A DNA stretch of 64,000 nt from Pseudomonas frederiksbergensis (GCF_900105495.1 NZ_FNTF01000002.1:3323501-3387500); one strand, 5' to 3'. Shown: positions 23,938 through 33,527, counted from the stretch's first letter. Numbers and translations: made by a program. Notes: generated by a model from the sequence alone, not told the origin.

Positions 23938-24675
23938 GTGGCAGACGAAAACACGATTGATCTTGAAGACCCTGCAGTGAAAACCGCCATCGCGGCAGCA
24001 GTCGACGCTGCGACCCTGGGCCTCAAGAATAAAAACACCGAGCTGCTTGGCTCGCTCCGGACCACCAAAACTGAACTGGACGGATTCAAGACCCAGTTCG
24101 AAGGTCTGGACATCAATGCGGTGAAAGGCCTGCTGACAAAGGTCGGACAGGACGAAGAAACCCGACTTCTGGCAGAGGGCAAGCTCGACGAGGTGATCAC
24201 CAAGCGTACTGAGCGCCTGCGCACCGACTACGACACCAAGCTGGCCGCCGAGAAGACCCGTGCCGACAAGGCCGAGGCCTTCGCAGCCAAGTACAGCGAC
24301 AAGGTTCTGGCTGACTCCATCCGCGCTGCCGCCATCAAAGCTGGCGCGCTTCCCGAGGCTGCCGAGGACATCATCCTACGCGCCCGGGGCACTTTTAAAC
24401 TCAGTGAAGACGGCGAGGCGATCGCCACCGACCGTGACGGCGAGGTCGTTTACGGGAAGGACGGGAAAACCCCGCTGTCGCCGCTCGAATGGGCGGAATC
24501 GCTGCGTGAAACAGCAACACACCTGTGGCCTAGGGCTCAGGGTGCCGGTCCGACCGGCGATCAAGGTGGCAAGGCCACGAAGAAGTGGGGTGAGTACACG
24601 GAAACCGAGCGCGCTGCGCTTGCCCGCGACAACCCCGAGCAGTTCAAAAAACTCTTGGCCACCAAAGGAACCTAA
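23938..24675 (+). CDS. Capsid scaffold protein
   Basis: 245 residues from GTG 23938 (AAGGGGTG upstream). Highly charged and helical: LKNKNTELLGSLRTTKTELD, then a coiled coil (LAAEKTRADKAEAFAAKYSD) and a terminal helix (TERAALARDNPEQFKKLLAT). Position immediately before the capsid gene and composition match phage scaffold proteins. Confidence 0.75.
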   Translation: MADENTIDLEDPAVKTAIAAAVDAATLGLKNKNTELLGSLRTTKTELDGFKTQFEGLDINAVKGLLTKVGQDEETRLLAEGKLDEVITKRTERLRTDYDTKLAAEKTRADKAEAFAAKYSDKVLADSIRAAAIKAGALPEAAEDIILRARGTFKLSEDGEAIATDRDGEVVYGKDGKTPLSPLEWAESLRETATHLWPRAQGAGPTGDQGGKATKKWGEYTETERAALARDNPEQFKKLLATKGT

Positions 24676-24678
24676 TCC

Positions 24679-25656
24679 ATGGCAACTACCCAGCTGGCAG
24701 ACATCTTCGTCGCCGATTACTACGGCGCTCTGGCGCCGGTCAACTCCCCGGAAAAGACCGCTGTCTTTGAGTCGGGCATCATCACCAAATCCCCCGAGCT
24801 TGATGCCATTGCGCAGAACGGCCAGGGCACCTCGGAAATCAGCTACTGGCAGGATCTGGACGCTGATGAAGAGCCGAACATCTCCAACGACAACCCGGAT
24901 GACCTGGGTGAAGTTGGCAAGGCCGAGCAAGGCAGCATGCGTGCCCGCACTCTGTACCTCAACAAAGGTTACGGCGTAGCGGATTTGACCTCGGAGCTCG
25001 CCAACTCCGAACCGATGCAGCACATCCGCAACCGCTTCGGTACTTACTGGACTCGCCGCTGGCAGCGTTACCTGCTCGGTGCAGCCCGTGGCGTGATTGC
25101 TTCGAACATCTTGAATGATGCCGGTGACATGGTTGTGGATGCGGGCGCGACCATCAGCGCCGGTGCGTTCCAAGATGCAGCTTTCACCTCTGGCGATGCT
25201 GCTGATGTGTTCGCAGCTATCGGCGTGCACTCCGTGGTGATGAACCAGATGGTCAAGCAGGACCTCATCGAATACCTGCGCGACTCCGACGGCAAGATCA
25301 TCCTGGCTACCTATCTCGGTAAGCCGGTGTTCATGGACGACAGCCTGGTATACGGCCCTGGTCGCTACCTGTCGGTTTTCTTCGGTCAAGGCGCGTTCGG
25401 TTACGGCGAAGGCAATCCAACCGTGCCTGTCGAACTGGAGCGCAAAGCTTCCGGCGGTAACGGTGGCGGTGCCGAGGTGCTGTGGGAGCGGAAGACGCTC
25501 ATCCTGCAACCAGCCGGCTTCAGCTGGAAGGGCAGCACCAATCAGAACCTCAGCCCGACTGCCGCGCAGTACGCCGCAGCGGCAAACTGGGAACGTGTCT
25601 TCGACCGCAAGCAGGTTCCTTTCGCTGCCGTAATCAGCGGCACCGCCACCCCGTAA
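24679..25656 (+). CDS. Major capsid protein
   Basis: 325 residues. YYGALAPVNSPEKTAVFESG, then RWQRYLLGAARGVIASNILN, GDAADVFAAIGVHSVVMNQM and LATYLGKPVFMDDSLVY fit an HK97-fold capsid of the group with a separate scaffold. No N-terminal propeptide is apparent. It follows the scaffold by 3 bp. Confidence 0.85.
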   Translation: MATTQLADIFVADYYGALAPVNSPEKTAVFESGIITKSPELDAIAQNGQGTSEISYWQDLDADEEPNISNDNPDDLGEVGKAEQGSMRARTLYLNKGYGVADLTSELANSEPMQHIRNRFGTYWTRRWQRYLLGAARGVIASNILNDAGDMVVDAGATISAGAFQDAAFTSGDAADVFAAIGVHSVVMNQMVKQDLIEYLRDSDGKIILATYLGKPVFMDDSLVYGPGRYLSVFFGQGAFGYGEGNPTVPVELERKASGGNGGGAEVLWERKTLILQPAGFSWKGSTNQNLSPTAAQYAAAANWERVFDRKQVPFAAVISGTATP

Positions 25657-25707
25657 GCCAACCTCGGCGGGGCGCTTCGCGGCGCCCCAGTCGACACGGA
25701 GAGAATC

Positions 25708-26142
25708 ATGAAGGTTATCTACACCGACAAGCCGGGCAACGAGCCTGAGGTTTGCTATCGCCTACTCAATGAGTTCTTCGGGGTCATCAGTTCGGCAAAG
25801 GAAGTGGTGGTGGACGGCGACAAGCCCAACATCATTGAAGCCTACAAGCGCGCTGGCATCATCGTCACCGACGGTAAGACTCCGTCGTTGCGTGAAGACG
25901 GCCCAACAGTCGCCGAGTTTATGGACGCTGGTTATCAGGCAGCCAACTACCCGCCGCAAGGCTATGTCTCCCGCAGCACGCCGGAAGAAATTGCGGAAGC
26001 CATAAAGGGCCAGGCCAATCCCGAAACCGACCCGCTGAAAATGAAGGTCGCCGACCTGAAAGAGTGGCTGACCGGCAAGGGCATCGCGTTCGATGCCTCC
26101 GCATTGAAAGAAGACCTTCAGGCCCTGGTGCCAAAGGAATAA
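25708..26142 (+). CDS. Virion-associated protein with C-terminal LEM/HeH-like domain
   Basis: 144 residues. MKVIYTDKPGNEPEVCYRLL, a middle that resembles short phage head accessory proteins, then LKMKVADLKEWLTGKGIAFD, ASALKEDLQALVPKE at the end, a helix-extended-loop-helix (HeH/LEM) type domain. Such domains occur in phage head/connector genes. Its position between capsid and connectors agrees. Confidence 0.6.
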   Translation: MKVIYTDKPGNEPEVCYRLLNEFFGVISSAKEVVVDGDKPNIIEAYKRAGIIVTDGKTPSLREDGPTVAEFMDAGYQAANYPPQGYVSRSTPEEIAEAIKGQANPETDPLKMKVADLKEWLTGKGIAFDASALKEDLQALVPKE

Positions 26143-26152
26143 GGACAAGCAC

Positions 26153-26530
26153 ATGACCGACTTCATCACTGTTGCCTACGTTGACACCCTGCTGGGTCCT
26201 GGCTGGGCGGGCACCGGTGATCCGGTCCTTGCTGTGAGCATGGCGAATGCCTGGCTCACGGCCAAGATTAAGCGGGTTGTTCCCGATCCGGTTCCGGCTG
26301 AGATCAAAACAGCCGGCGCCCAAATCGCCAAAGAGGCGGCAGCGGGCAATCTGTACAAGGCCACCCAGAAGGAAGTCCTCAGCAAGACGGTATCCGCTCA
26401 ATCTGGCACCTCGACGAGCAAGACCTATGCGGCCGGGTCAAAGGACCTGTCTGCCGGCGAGAACTTCGCCATGGCATTGCTGGTGCCCTGGACCAAGCGC
26501 TCCGGCGTCATGATGCTCAAGAGGATCTGA
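26153..26530 (+). CDS. Head-tail connector-like protein
   Basis: 125 residues. FITVAYVDTLLGPGWAGTGD, then VSMANAWLTAKIKRVVPDPV, a helical adaptor pattern, ending LVPWTKRSGVMMLKRI. Position after the capsid and the length support an adaptor. The family was not named from a motif. Confidence 0.6.
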   Translation: MTDFITVAYVDTLLGPGWAGTGDPVLAVSMANAWLTAKIKRVVPDPVPAEIKTAGAQIAKEAAAGNLYKATQKEVLSKTVSAQSGTSTSKTYAAGSKDLSAGENFAMALLVPWTKRSGVMMLKRI

Positions 26531-26532
26531 TC

Positions 26533-26922
26533 ATGGGCATGCGCGACGAGATTCAGGCTGAGATGGTCGAGGCTTTCGACGATCCTGATGGTTTGGCAGA
26601 TGCCGTAAAGCCGGTAGCTGGCATTCGGAAGGTGGCGGGTGAATACGACCCCGACACTGGCACAGCGCCCGAAGTGACCATCACCTACGGCGGCCGTGGA
26701 GTGTTCGGCAGCTACCTGGCCAAGGAAATCGACGGCTCGCTGATCCAGACAACTGACGAAAAGCTTCTGGTACTCCAGAACGAGCTGTTCATCACGTTTT
26801 TGGGTGCTTCGACAGCAATTCTTGCAGTTCCAGAAATAGGCGATGTCATCGGCGGTAAGCGCGCTTTGAACGTCAGCCAGGACCCGGTCGGCGCTACCTG
26901 GACAGTCCAGTTGAGGGTTTGA
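26533..26922 (+). CDS. Head closure/neck protein
   Basis: 129 residues, beta-rich (VTITYGGRGVFGSYLAKEID, then EIGDVIGGKRALNVSQDPVG). Size, predicted fold and order (adaptor, closure, completion, terminator) suggest a head-tail stopper. No diagnostic motif. Confidence 0.55.
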   Translation: MGMRDEIQAEMVEAFDDPDGLADAVKPVAGIRKVAGEYDPDTGTAPEVTITYGGRGVFGSYLAKEIDGSLIQTTDEKLLVLQNELFITFLGASTAILAVPEIGDVIGGKRALNVSQDPVGATWTVQLRV

Positions 26923-26924
26923 AG

Positions 26925-27521
26925 ATGGCAAACAATCGCGCCGGCCAATCCGGCAGTTTCGCGCTGAGCCTTGCCGAGTTTGCGGCCCAAGCCACGGAAG
27001 CCATCGATGCCAGTCTGCGCGAGATCATCATCGAGGTCGGTAGCAGCGTTATCCGGATGTCACCGGTCGGCAACCCTGAGATCTGGGCGCAGAACACTGT
27101 GGCCCATCAGTACAACAAGGCCGTGGACGATCACAACAGCGATTTGCGCAGCGATCCGGTCAACCTGACGAAGGCGGGTCGCCTCAAGCCGGGTCGCAAG
27201 CTGAACGACGGCATGGACATCGTTGCCCCTGAAGGCTACGCCGGCGGGCGGTTCCGAGCCAACTGGCACCTCTCGATCGATGTAGTGGAGAACGTGACCT
27301 TTGACGAGGTCGACCCGAGTGGGCAAGAGACGATTGCAGCACTGGTTTCGGCTGTCAGCGACTTCACCGCCGGACAGACTGCCTACCTCATCAACAACTT
27401 GCCTTACGCCATCCCTCTGGAGTTCGGACATTCGACCCAAGCACCGGGTGGCATGGTCCGCATCACCGTGGCCCGCTTCCAGCAGATCGTGCAGGAGGCC
27501 ATCAGGAACAACCAGATATGA
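26925..27521 (+). CDS. Tail completion protein, HK97 gp10-like
   Basis: 198 residues from ATG 26925 (GAGGG upstream). SFALSLAEFAAQATEAIDAS, then GRFRANWHLSIDVV and LPYAIPLEFGHSTQAPGGMV; the GRFRANW and LEFGHSxQAPxGM blocks are typical of the gp10-like minor structural family. It overlaps the tail terminator by four bases. Confidence 0.7.
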   Translation: MANNRAGQSGSFALSLAEFAAQATEAIDASLREIIIEVGSSVIRMSPVGNPEIWAQNTVAHQYNKAVDDHNSDLRSDPVNLTKAGRLKPGRKLNDGMDIVAPEGYAGGRFRANWHLSIDVVENVTFDEVDPSGQETIAALVSAVSDFTAGQTAYLINNLPYAIPLEFGHSTQAPGGMVRITVARFQQIVQEAIRNNQI

Positions 27522-27934
27522 GTCACAACATCATTGCCTCAATCTACGAGGCCAAGCTGATCAACTGGGCGAAAGCCTTGCCGGTACCGCTGAAGGTCGT
27601 CGTCGAGAACGAGGCTTTCACGCCCGTCGACGGCGCCACCTACCTGAAGGCGTTCACGCTGCCAGCGGACACCGCAAGCAACACGCTCGGCGGCGACCAC
27701 AAGCTGTACACCGGCATGTTTCAGATCAGCATCGTGACGCCGTCGGGCAAGTACCGCGGTGCAGCCGGTGCGCTGGCTGATCAGATCGCCACGCTGTTCC
27801 CTCTGTACGAGCGGAACACGAAAGACGCATTGACCGTTGTGACGATGACGCCGGTTGACCCAGGCCCCGGCATTCCAGACGACACCACTTTCACGGTGCC
27901 GGTTTCGTTCTTGTACCGAGCCGACACCAACTGA
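27518..27934 (+). CDS. Tail terminator protein (DUF4128-like)
   Basis: 138 residues. IYEAKLINWAKALPVPLKVV, then YTGMFQISIVTPSGKYRGA and FTVPVSFLYRADTN. Length, fold pattern and order match tail terminators that cap the tail tube and contact the neck. Confidence 0.7.
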   Translation: MSHNIIASIYEAKLINWAKALPVPLKVVVENEAFTPVDGATYLKAFTLPADTASNTLGGDHKLYTGMFQISIVTPSGKYRGAAGALADQIATLFPLYERNTKDALTVVTMTPVDPGPGIPDDTTFTVPVSFLYRADTN

Positions 27935-27957
27935 ATTAGCCCGTTGGGCAAACCCAG

Positions 27958-27979
27958 AACCCGCCATTGAGCGGGTTTT
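27958..27979 (+). terminator. Hairpin before the major tail gene
   Basis: AACCCGC/GCGGGTT stem, loop CATTGA, four T then G. Weak terminator of the recurrent late-region type. Confidence 0.55.
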
Positions 27980-28004
27980 GTCATTTCTGCAAAGAGGAAA
28001 ACCC

Positions 28005-28652
28005 ATGAGTGTCAAGATTCCCAACGGCACCACATTCGAGATCGCGTCCACGCTGAGCCTTGCGAAACCTTTCACTGCAATCAGTAACGCCAAGCCCGCA
28101 GTGCTGACCGCTGCCGCGCACGGCCTGGCCAATGGCGACGTGGTCGTCATTGATTCGGCGTGGGCGAAGCTGAACGGCCGTCCTGCACGAGTGATTGATT
28201 CCGATGTGGGCGACTTCGCGGCTGAAGGCGTGGATACCACTAGCGTGAAGAGTTACCCGTCCGGCTCCGGTGCCGGCACTGTCCGGGCCGCTTCTGGCTG
28301 GACGCAGATCGCGCAGATCACTGAGCCAGCTGCCAACGGCGGCGAGCAGCAGTTCCTCACTTACGGCTTCCTCGAAGATGATGATGACCGACAACTGCCC
28401 ACCACCAAGTCGGCCAGCAGCATGACGCTGCCGGTTGCTGATGATCCGGCTCAAGCGTACGTCGCGATTGTCGAGGCTGCCGACGAAGACAAAGAGCCGC
28501 GTCTGGTGCGCGCGAACCTCCCGGGCGGCGCGACCATTTACTACTACGCGTACGTGTCGATCACCGCGACCCCGACGCTGAGTCGCAACAACATCATGAC
28601 GCGGACCATCACGCTGTCGTTCGCCTCCCGCCCAACTCGCTACAACGCCTAA
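28005..28652 (+). CDS. Major tail tube protein
   Basis: 215 residues from ATG 28005 with GAGGAAAA upstream. An immunoglobulin-like beta-rich region (AAAHGLANGDVVVIDSAWAK) is followed by the tube fold ending SRNNIMTRTITLSFASRPTR. Position directly before the G/GT chaperone genes supports tail tube. Confidence 0.75.
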   Translation: MSVKIPNGTTFEIASTLSLAKPFTAISNAKPAVLTAAAHGLANGDVVVIDSAWAKLNGRPARVIDSDVGDFAAEGVDTTSVKSYPSGSGAGTVRAASGWTQIAQITEPAANGGEQQFLTYGFLEDDDDRQLPTTKSASSMTLPVADDPAQAYVAIVEAADEDKEPRLVRANLPGGATIYYYAYVSITATPTLSRNNIMTRTITLSFASRPTRYNA

Positions 28653-28661
28653 GGGGTTCCC

Positions 28662-29045
28662 ATGGCAAAGTTTTCCATCGCGCCAAAGCCGACGTTCACT
28701 GTCGACGTGGCCATCCCGCAGGTTGGCGACAGGCCGGCAATGGTGCCGTTCACCTTCAAGTATCGCGATCGCACGGCACTGGCTGAGCTGTTCGATGCCT
28801 GGAAGGCAAAAGCGGAAGAGCTCGGGGAGCGCTTCAAAGGAACTGAACCAACACTCGCGGAAATCACTGCGGCTGAAGTCGAGCAAGGTGTCGATCAGAT
28901 CAGGGATTTGGTTGTTTCGTGGGGCTTCGGCGAAAAGCTCGACGATGAGTCGATCACAGCCCTGGTGAAGAGCTGCGTCGGTGTTTCAGATGCCGTGGTG
29001 AAGGCCTACAGCGAAGCCTTCGGCAAGGCCCGCCTGGGAAACTGA
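28662..29045 (+). CDS. Tail assembly chaperone (G-like)
   Basis: 127 residues. PFTFKYRDRTALAELFDAWK, then GVDQIRDLVVSWGFGEKLDD and the end SEAFGKARLGN. Chaperones of this type bind the tape measure. The stop follows immediately after GGGAAAC, a -1 slippery heptamer, so a longer G-T protein is expected. Confidence 0.8.
   Translation: MAKFSIAPKPTFTVDVAIPQVGDRPAMVPFTFKYRDRTALAELFDAWKAKAEELGERFKGTEPTLAEITAAEVEQGVDQIRDLVVSWGFGEKLDDESITALVKSCVGVSDAVVKAYSEAFGKARLGN
29036..29042 (+). other. Programmed -1 frameshift site
   Basis: G-GGA-AAC in the zero frame directly before TGA, matching X-XXY-YYZ. A -1 slip re-reads 29042 as the first base of CTG and enters the T frame (29042..29365), giving a 234-residue fusion. 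Same place as the lambda G/T slip. Confidence 0.85.
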
Positions 29046-29365
29046 CCGCCGCTGCCCGCGCGCTCTACGAGGCCGACGGCGACCCCGAGCAAATGGCGAT
29101 GTTCGGCTTCTCGCCAGAGGACTACGACGAAACCTTCGAAGTTTGGCCGGACAACTGGAAGGCCTTCCTCGTCATGGATTCGATGGGGACTCAGTGGCGA
29201 ACAGGCGCATGCGGCGCAACTGGACTCGATTACGGCGTCCTTCCGAACGTGATGAGGCTCGTCGGTGTTTCGGCGACGGATCGCCCAGGTGTGTTTCAGG
29301 ACATCCGCGTAATGGAATCGGAAGCCATCGCGGTCATGGCCCAAGCCCGCGACAACAGCCCGTGA
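29042..29365 (+). CDS. Tail assembly chaperone T extension (DUF1799-like)
   Basis: 107 residues read after the -1 slip: LTAAARALYEADGDPEQMAM, then FGFSPEDYDETFEVWPDNWK, ending AIAVMAQARDNSP. The EVWPDN and GLDYG elements resemble DUF1799, the family of T-type tail proteins. An internal ATG at 29093 exists but has no ribosome site, which supports expression only as the G-T fusion. Confidence 0.75.
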   Translation: MTAAARALYEADGDPEQMAMFGFSPEDYDETFEVWPDNWKAFLVMDSMGTQWRTGACGATGLDYGVLPNVMRLVGVSATDRPGVFQDIRVMESEAIAVMAQARDNSP

Positions 29366-29392
29366 AAACGGGCACTTATTCAAGGTGAGTCG

Positions 29393-32300
29393 ATGAACAT
29401 TGCAGAACTCGGCATTAAGGTCGACTCGGCTGATGCTGCCCAGGCTGCGACCGATCTCGACAAGCTGACCAAGTCCGGTGAGCGTGCAGAGCAATCCGCC
29501 GTTGGCCTGATGAAAGAGATGGAAGCGCTGGAGAAGTCGTTGTCGAAAGGCGCGACCACTACGCAGGAACTGGCCAAGCAGCGCGAGAGTCTGGCGAAAC
29601 TCTCCAAGACCGGCGCTTATGGCGAGGCCGAATTCACCAAGATCACCGCGCAGCTCGATAAACAACAAGTGGCCCTGGCCAAGTCCACCCTGGACGAGCA
29701 GAAGGCCCTGAATAGTCTGCTCGGAGCGATCGACCCGGCACGTGCGGCCATGGGCAAGCTCGACACCCAAGTCGAGCAGCTGGGCAAGCATCTCGACGCA
29801 GGCCGGATCAGCCAGGACCAGTACAACTCGGCGCTCAGCAAGATCGACGGCAATTATGCGGCGCTGGAGAAAACCGCCACCGGTTTCGACCGGCTGAAGC
29901 TTGGCACCCGCCAGGCGCAGGAAAACGTCGTTCAGCTCGGCAACGCGTTGTCGTCCGGTGATTGGGGGAGCGGCGTGCGCGCCGTCGCTCAGCTGGGTGC
30001 AGGTGCTGGCGCTTCAGCTGCCGGCCTGCTTGCCATCCTTGCCCCGATCGCGCTGGCCACTGCCGCCGTCGGCGCTCTGGCTGTTGCCTATTACAAAGGC
30101 AGCGAGGAGCAAGACGCATACAACAAGTCGCTGGTGATGACCGGTAGTTTCGCCGGTGTCAGCGCTGGTCAACTGGGCGAAATGGCCCGGCAGGTAAGCG
30201 CTACGGTGGGTACCACTGGCCAAGCTGCTGCTGTTCTCGCGCTGCTGGCTGGCAACGGCAAGATCGCGGGCGAGAGTTTCACGGGCATCACCCAGGCCGC
30301 CGTTTCCATGCAGGAAGCGACGGGCAAGGCTGTCAGCGAAACCGTCGCCGAGTTCTCGAAGCTTGCCGACGATCCGGTGAAGGCATCTGCCGCACTGAAC
30401 GCGCAGTACCACTACCTGACTGCCTCGGTTTACTCGCAGATCGCGGCGCTGGAAGAACAGGGCGACCACGCAGGCGCTGTGAAGCTGGCGACCGAGCAAT
30501 ATGCGGACGCCATCAACGAGCGCACGCCGAGAATCCTCGAAAACCTAAGCTTCTGGGAGAAGGGTTACAACGCTGTCGCGCGTGCTGCTGACAACCTGAA
30601 AAACATCGGCCGCAGCAACATCGGCTCCGATATTGAGCAGGCTCAGCGTGATCTGGCCCGGGCAGAGTCTGGGGATGTTGGCCTGTTTCAAAACAAGCAG
30701 GAAATGATCGACCTCTACCGCAACCGGCTGAATATGCTGGAGGACCAGAAGGCCGCTGAAGCTGACATTGCCAAGTACGACGGCGAGCAGGCCAAGGCAC
30801 AGCAAAGCGCAGTCGTGGCGATGTCCAAAGTGGACGCGATCACCAAGTCTTCGCTAACCAACGAGCAGAAGCGCGCCGAGGCGATCAAGGATTACAAGAA
30901 AAGCCTTGATGATATCCGGAAGGTAGACCCGAAAGACTCTCGGCTTGATCCGGCAGCGGTCGCCAAGAACATGGCGAACCTCAATGACAAGTTCAAGGAT
31001 CCGAAAGCTGCCGCAGGCAGTGCTGACCTGACCAGCTTCAACAACGCGAAGAACGTATTGGCCGAAACCCTGGCCTACTACAAAAGCGCGGACAAGGAGC
31101 TCGAAGCATCGCAGCGGGCCGGGGTGATCTCTCAGGCCAGCTTCACCGAGCAACGTGTCAGCCTGCTGAAGCAACAGTCGGAAGAGGTAGCCCAGAGTTA
31201 CCAGTCGGAAATCTATGCGCTCGAAGCGGCCAAGGCAAAAAAGGGCACAACCGCGGCGCAGGTCATCCAGATCGATCAGAAGATCGCCGATGCCCGCAGC
31301 GCCATGGTCAAGGCGCAGCAGGATAGCGACAGCGAACTGTCGATCATCGGCACCAACGAAGAAGGTCGCCTGCGCAAGCAGACTCTGGCTGTCAGCACAT
31401 ACACCAGCGCGCTGCAGCAACAGGTCGAGACACTTCGGCAGCAGGGTATGCGCGCGGCTTCTGGTCTTGGTCAGGGTGACCGCCAACGTGCGCTGACGGA
31501 TCAGCAGAACGGTATCGATGATCGCTTCAACCAGCAGAGCCTTGAACTGGCCAACCAGTATGGTGATGGCTCGCGAGGCATGAGCCTTGACGAGTACACC
31601 CAGAAGCTGGCGGCGCTGAAAACCACCCAGCAGGATCTGCACGACACCGTGCAATCCAACTATGACGAGATGACAGCCGCCCAGGGTGACTGGAGCGCTG
31701 GCGCATCGTCGGCGTGGCAGAACTACCTGGAGTCGGCGCGGGATGTTGCCGGACAGACGAAAAGCTTGTTCAGCAACGCCTTCAGCTCGATGGAAGACGC
31801 GATCGTAAACTTCGCCATGACTGGGAAGGCGTCGTTCGGTGATTTCGCGAAGTCGATCATTGCAGACATGGCGCGCATAGCTACTCGGCAGGCCAGTTCG
31901 GCGTTGCTGGGTAGCTTGGTCGGGGCCGCCACCAGTTATTTCACTGGCAGCGGTACCGCCGCTTCGGCGGGATCTACTCAGGCAGGCTACAGCGGCGACC
32001 TATCTGGCTTCACTCCGGGCAGTATTCAGGCCGAAGGTGGCGCCTGGTCGTCCGGCGTGCAGTTGTTTGCCAACGGTGCAGCCTTCACCAATAGCGTAGT
32101 GAGCAAGCCAACAGCCTTCGGCATGGCCGGTGGCGATATCGGAATCATGGGGGAGGCGGGGGAAGAGGCGATCATGCCGCTGACCAGAACAGCAGGCGGC
32201 CAGCTTGGCGTGCGGGCTTTGGGTGGTGGCAGCAGCGGATCGACCATCAGCATCAACGCACCGGTCACCGTGGCGATTCCCGATCGCAGCTCTGAAGGGA

Positions 32301-32428
32301 TGCAGCTCGACCAACAGGCGCTTTCGCAAAACCTCCAGATGCAGATGAAGGCCGCAGCAGAGAGAGCGGTGGCCGAGTCGTGGCGTGCCGGCGGCGTAAG
32401 TTTCCGCAACGTTAACGGGAGAGCCTGA
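29393..32428 (+). CDS. Tape measure protein
   Basis: 1011 residues, the usual order right after G-T. Long helices (residues 1-190), a hydrophobic segment at about 203-232 (LLAILAPIALATAAVGALAV), more coiled coil, and a lambda-type C-terminus (FGDFAKSIIADMARIATRQA, then GIMGEAGEEAIMPLTR). It sets tail length and is ejected with DNA. A length of 1011 predicts a tail of roughly 150 nm if 1.5 angstrom per residue holds. Confidence 0.9.
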   Translation: MNIAELGIKVDSADAAQAATDLDKLTKSGERAEQSAVGLMKEMEALEKSLSKGATTTQELAKQRESLAKLSKTGAYGEAEFTKITAQLDKQQVALAKSTLDEQKALNSLLGAIDPARAAMGKLDTQVEQLGKHLDAGRISQDQYNSALSKIDGNYAALEKTATGFDRLKLGTRQAQENVVQLGNALSSGDWGSGVRAVAQLGAGAGASAAGLLAILAPIALATAAVGALAVAYYKGSEEQDAYNKSLVMTGSFAGVSAGQLGEMARQVSATVGTTGQAAAVLALLAGNGKIAGESFTGITQAAVSMQEATGKAVSETVAEFSKLADDPVKASAALNAQYHYLTASVYSQIAALEEQGDHAGAVKLATEQYADAINERTPRILENLSFWEKGYNAVARAADNLKNIGRSNIGSDIEQAQRDLARAESGDVGLFQNKQEMIDLYRNRLNMLEDQKAAEADIAKYDGEQAKAQQSAVVAMSKVDAITKSSLTNEQKRAEAIKDYKKSLDDIRKVDPKDSRLDPAAVAKNMANLNDKFKDPKAAAGSADLTSFNNAKNVLAETLAYYKSADKELEASQRAGVISQASFTEQRVSLLKQQSEEVAQSYQSEIYALEAAKAKKGTTAAQVIQIDQKIADARSAMVKAQQDSDSELSIIGTNEEGRLRKQTLAVSTYTSALQQQVETLRQQGMRAASGLGQGDRQRALTDQQNGIDDRFNQQSLELANQYGDGSRGMSLDEYTQKLAALKTTQQDLHDTVQSNYDEMTAAQGDWSAGASSAWQNYLESARDVAGQTKSLFSNAFSSMEDAIVNFAMTGKASFGDFAKSIIADMARIATRQASSALLGSLVGAATSYFTGSGTAASAGSTQAGYSGDLSGFTPGSIQAEGGAWSSGVQLFANGAAFTNSVVSKPTAFGMAGGDIGIMGEAGEEAIMPLTRTAGGQLGVRALGGGSSGSTISINAPVTVAIPDRSSEGMQLDQQALSQNLQMQMKAAAERAVAESWRAGGVSFRNVNGRA

Positions 32429-32766
32429 TGGCGATTGAGACATTCACCTGGCCAACTCAGCACGGCGACGCACCTGAAATTACCTATCGGGTGCGCACCT
32501 CGCAGTTCGGTAACGGCTACAAGCAGACGGCCGGCGATGGCCCGAACAATAAAGAGGACGCCTATCCGATTACTTACAGCGGCCCAAAAGTCAAAGTTCT
32601 GGAGATTATGGCGTTTCTCGACCGGCACGCTGGGGCAAAGGCATTCCTCTGGACCACGCCTCTAGGCCAGCTCGGCCTGTTCACCTGCAAGAATCCCGTA
32701 CCCACTCCCGTGGGTGGTGGAGTTTTCAAACTCACGGCAACTTTTGACCGTGCATTCCAACCATAA
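32428..32766 (+). CDS. Minor tail protein M
   Basis: 112 residues; starts within the tape measure stop (TGATG). IETFTWPTQHGDAPEITYRV, SQFGNGYKQTAGDGPN and AFLWTTPLGQLGLFTCKN are typical of the lambda M family at the tail tip. Confidence 0.85.
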   Translation: MAIETFTWPTQHGDAPEITYRVRTSQFGNGYKQTAGDGPNNKEDAYPITYSGPKVKVLEIMAFLDRHAGAKAFLWTTPLGQLGLFTCKNPVPTPVGGGVFKLTATFDRAFQP

Positions 32767-32775
32767 GGGGCAACC

Positions 32776-33525
32776 ATGCCGCTGATCAGTGATATCCAAG
32801 TCCTTGAGCCTGGCAGCGAAGTGCTGCTCTTTGAATTGGACGGTACGGACTATGGAGCGGATGTGTTGCGCTTCCACGGGCATGCGATCCCGCACTCGCC
32901 GGAGGAACTAATTGCCGTCGGCGCCGATGCGAATCAGCTGCCCGCGAAGGCGATTTGGTGGCAGGGCAACGAGTACGGCGCTTGGCCGATGCAAATCGAC
33001 GGGATCGAAGCCAACGGCGACGGCACGGCCGTACGGCCAACGCTGTCAGTCGGTAACGTGAACGGACGTATCACGGCGTTGTGCTTGGCCTTCGACGACC
33101 TGCTCGAGTTCAAGCTGACCATGCGGCACACGCTGGGCACGTACCTGGACGCGCAGAACTTCCCAGCCGGTAACCCTAGCGCTGATCCGACTCAAGAGAC
33201 GATCGAAGTCTGGTATATCGACCAGAAGACGAACGAGGACGGGGAGACGGTCAGTTGGGAGCTTGCCAGCCCGGGTGACGTGGGCGGCGAGTCAATCGGC
33301 CGTCAGGCTACAACCTTGTGCCACTGGTGCCTCACCGGCGGCTATCGCGGGCCGAACTGCGGCTACACCGGGGGATACGTCACGAAGGATGGCGTGCCAA
33401 CCGACAACCCGGAGATGGATGAATGCGACGCGACGCTGGGCCGGGGTTGTATCCCGCGCTTCGGCGAGGGTAACCCGCTGTCATTCGGTGGCTTCCCCGC
33501 TGTCTCACTCATCGCACGGAGCTGA
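32776..33525 (+). CDS. Minor tail protein L
   Basis: 249 residues. The C-terminal half has CHWCLTGGYRGPNCGYTGGY and DECDATLGRGCIPRF, a cysteine set that in L proteins binds an iron-sulfur cluster. The N-terminal half is beta-rich. Order M-L-K is as in lambda. Confidence 0.85.
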   Translation: MPLISDIQVLEPGSEVLLFELDGTDYGADVLRFHGHAIPHSPEELIAVGADANQLPAKAIWWQGNEYGAWPMQIDGIEANGDGTAVRPTLSVGNVNGRITALCLAFDDLLEFKLTMRHTLGTYLDAQNFPAGNPSADPTQETIEVWYIDQKTNEDGETVSWELASPGDVGGESIGRQATTLCHWCLTGGYRGPNCGYTGGYVTKDGVPTDNPEMDECDATLGRGCIPRFGEGNPLSFGGFPAVSLIARS

Positions 33526-33527
33526 CA

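Noticed and set aside
24376..25509. 377-codon frame antisense to scaffold and capsid genes
   Set aside because: Shadow of strongly biased codons in two clearly identified structural genes.
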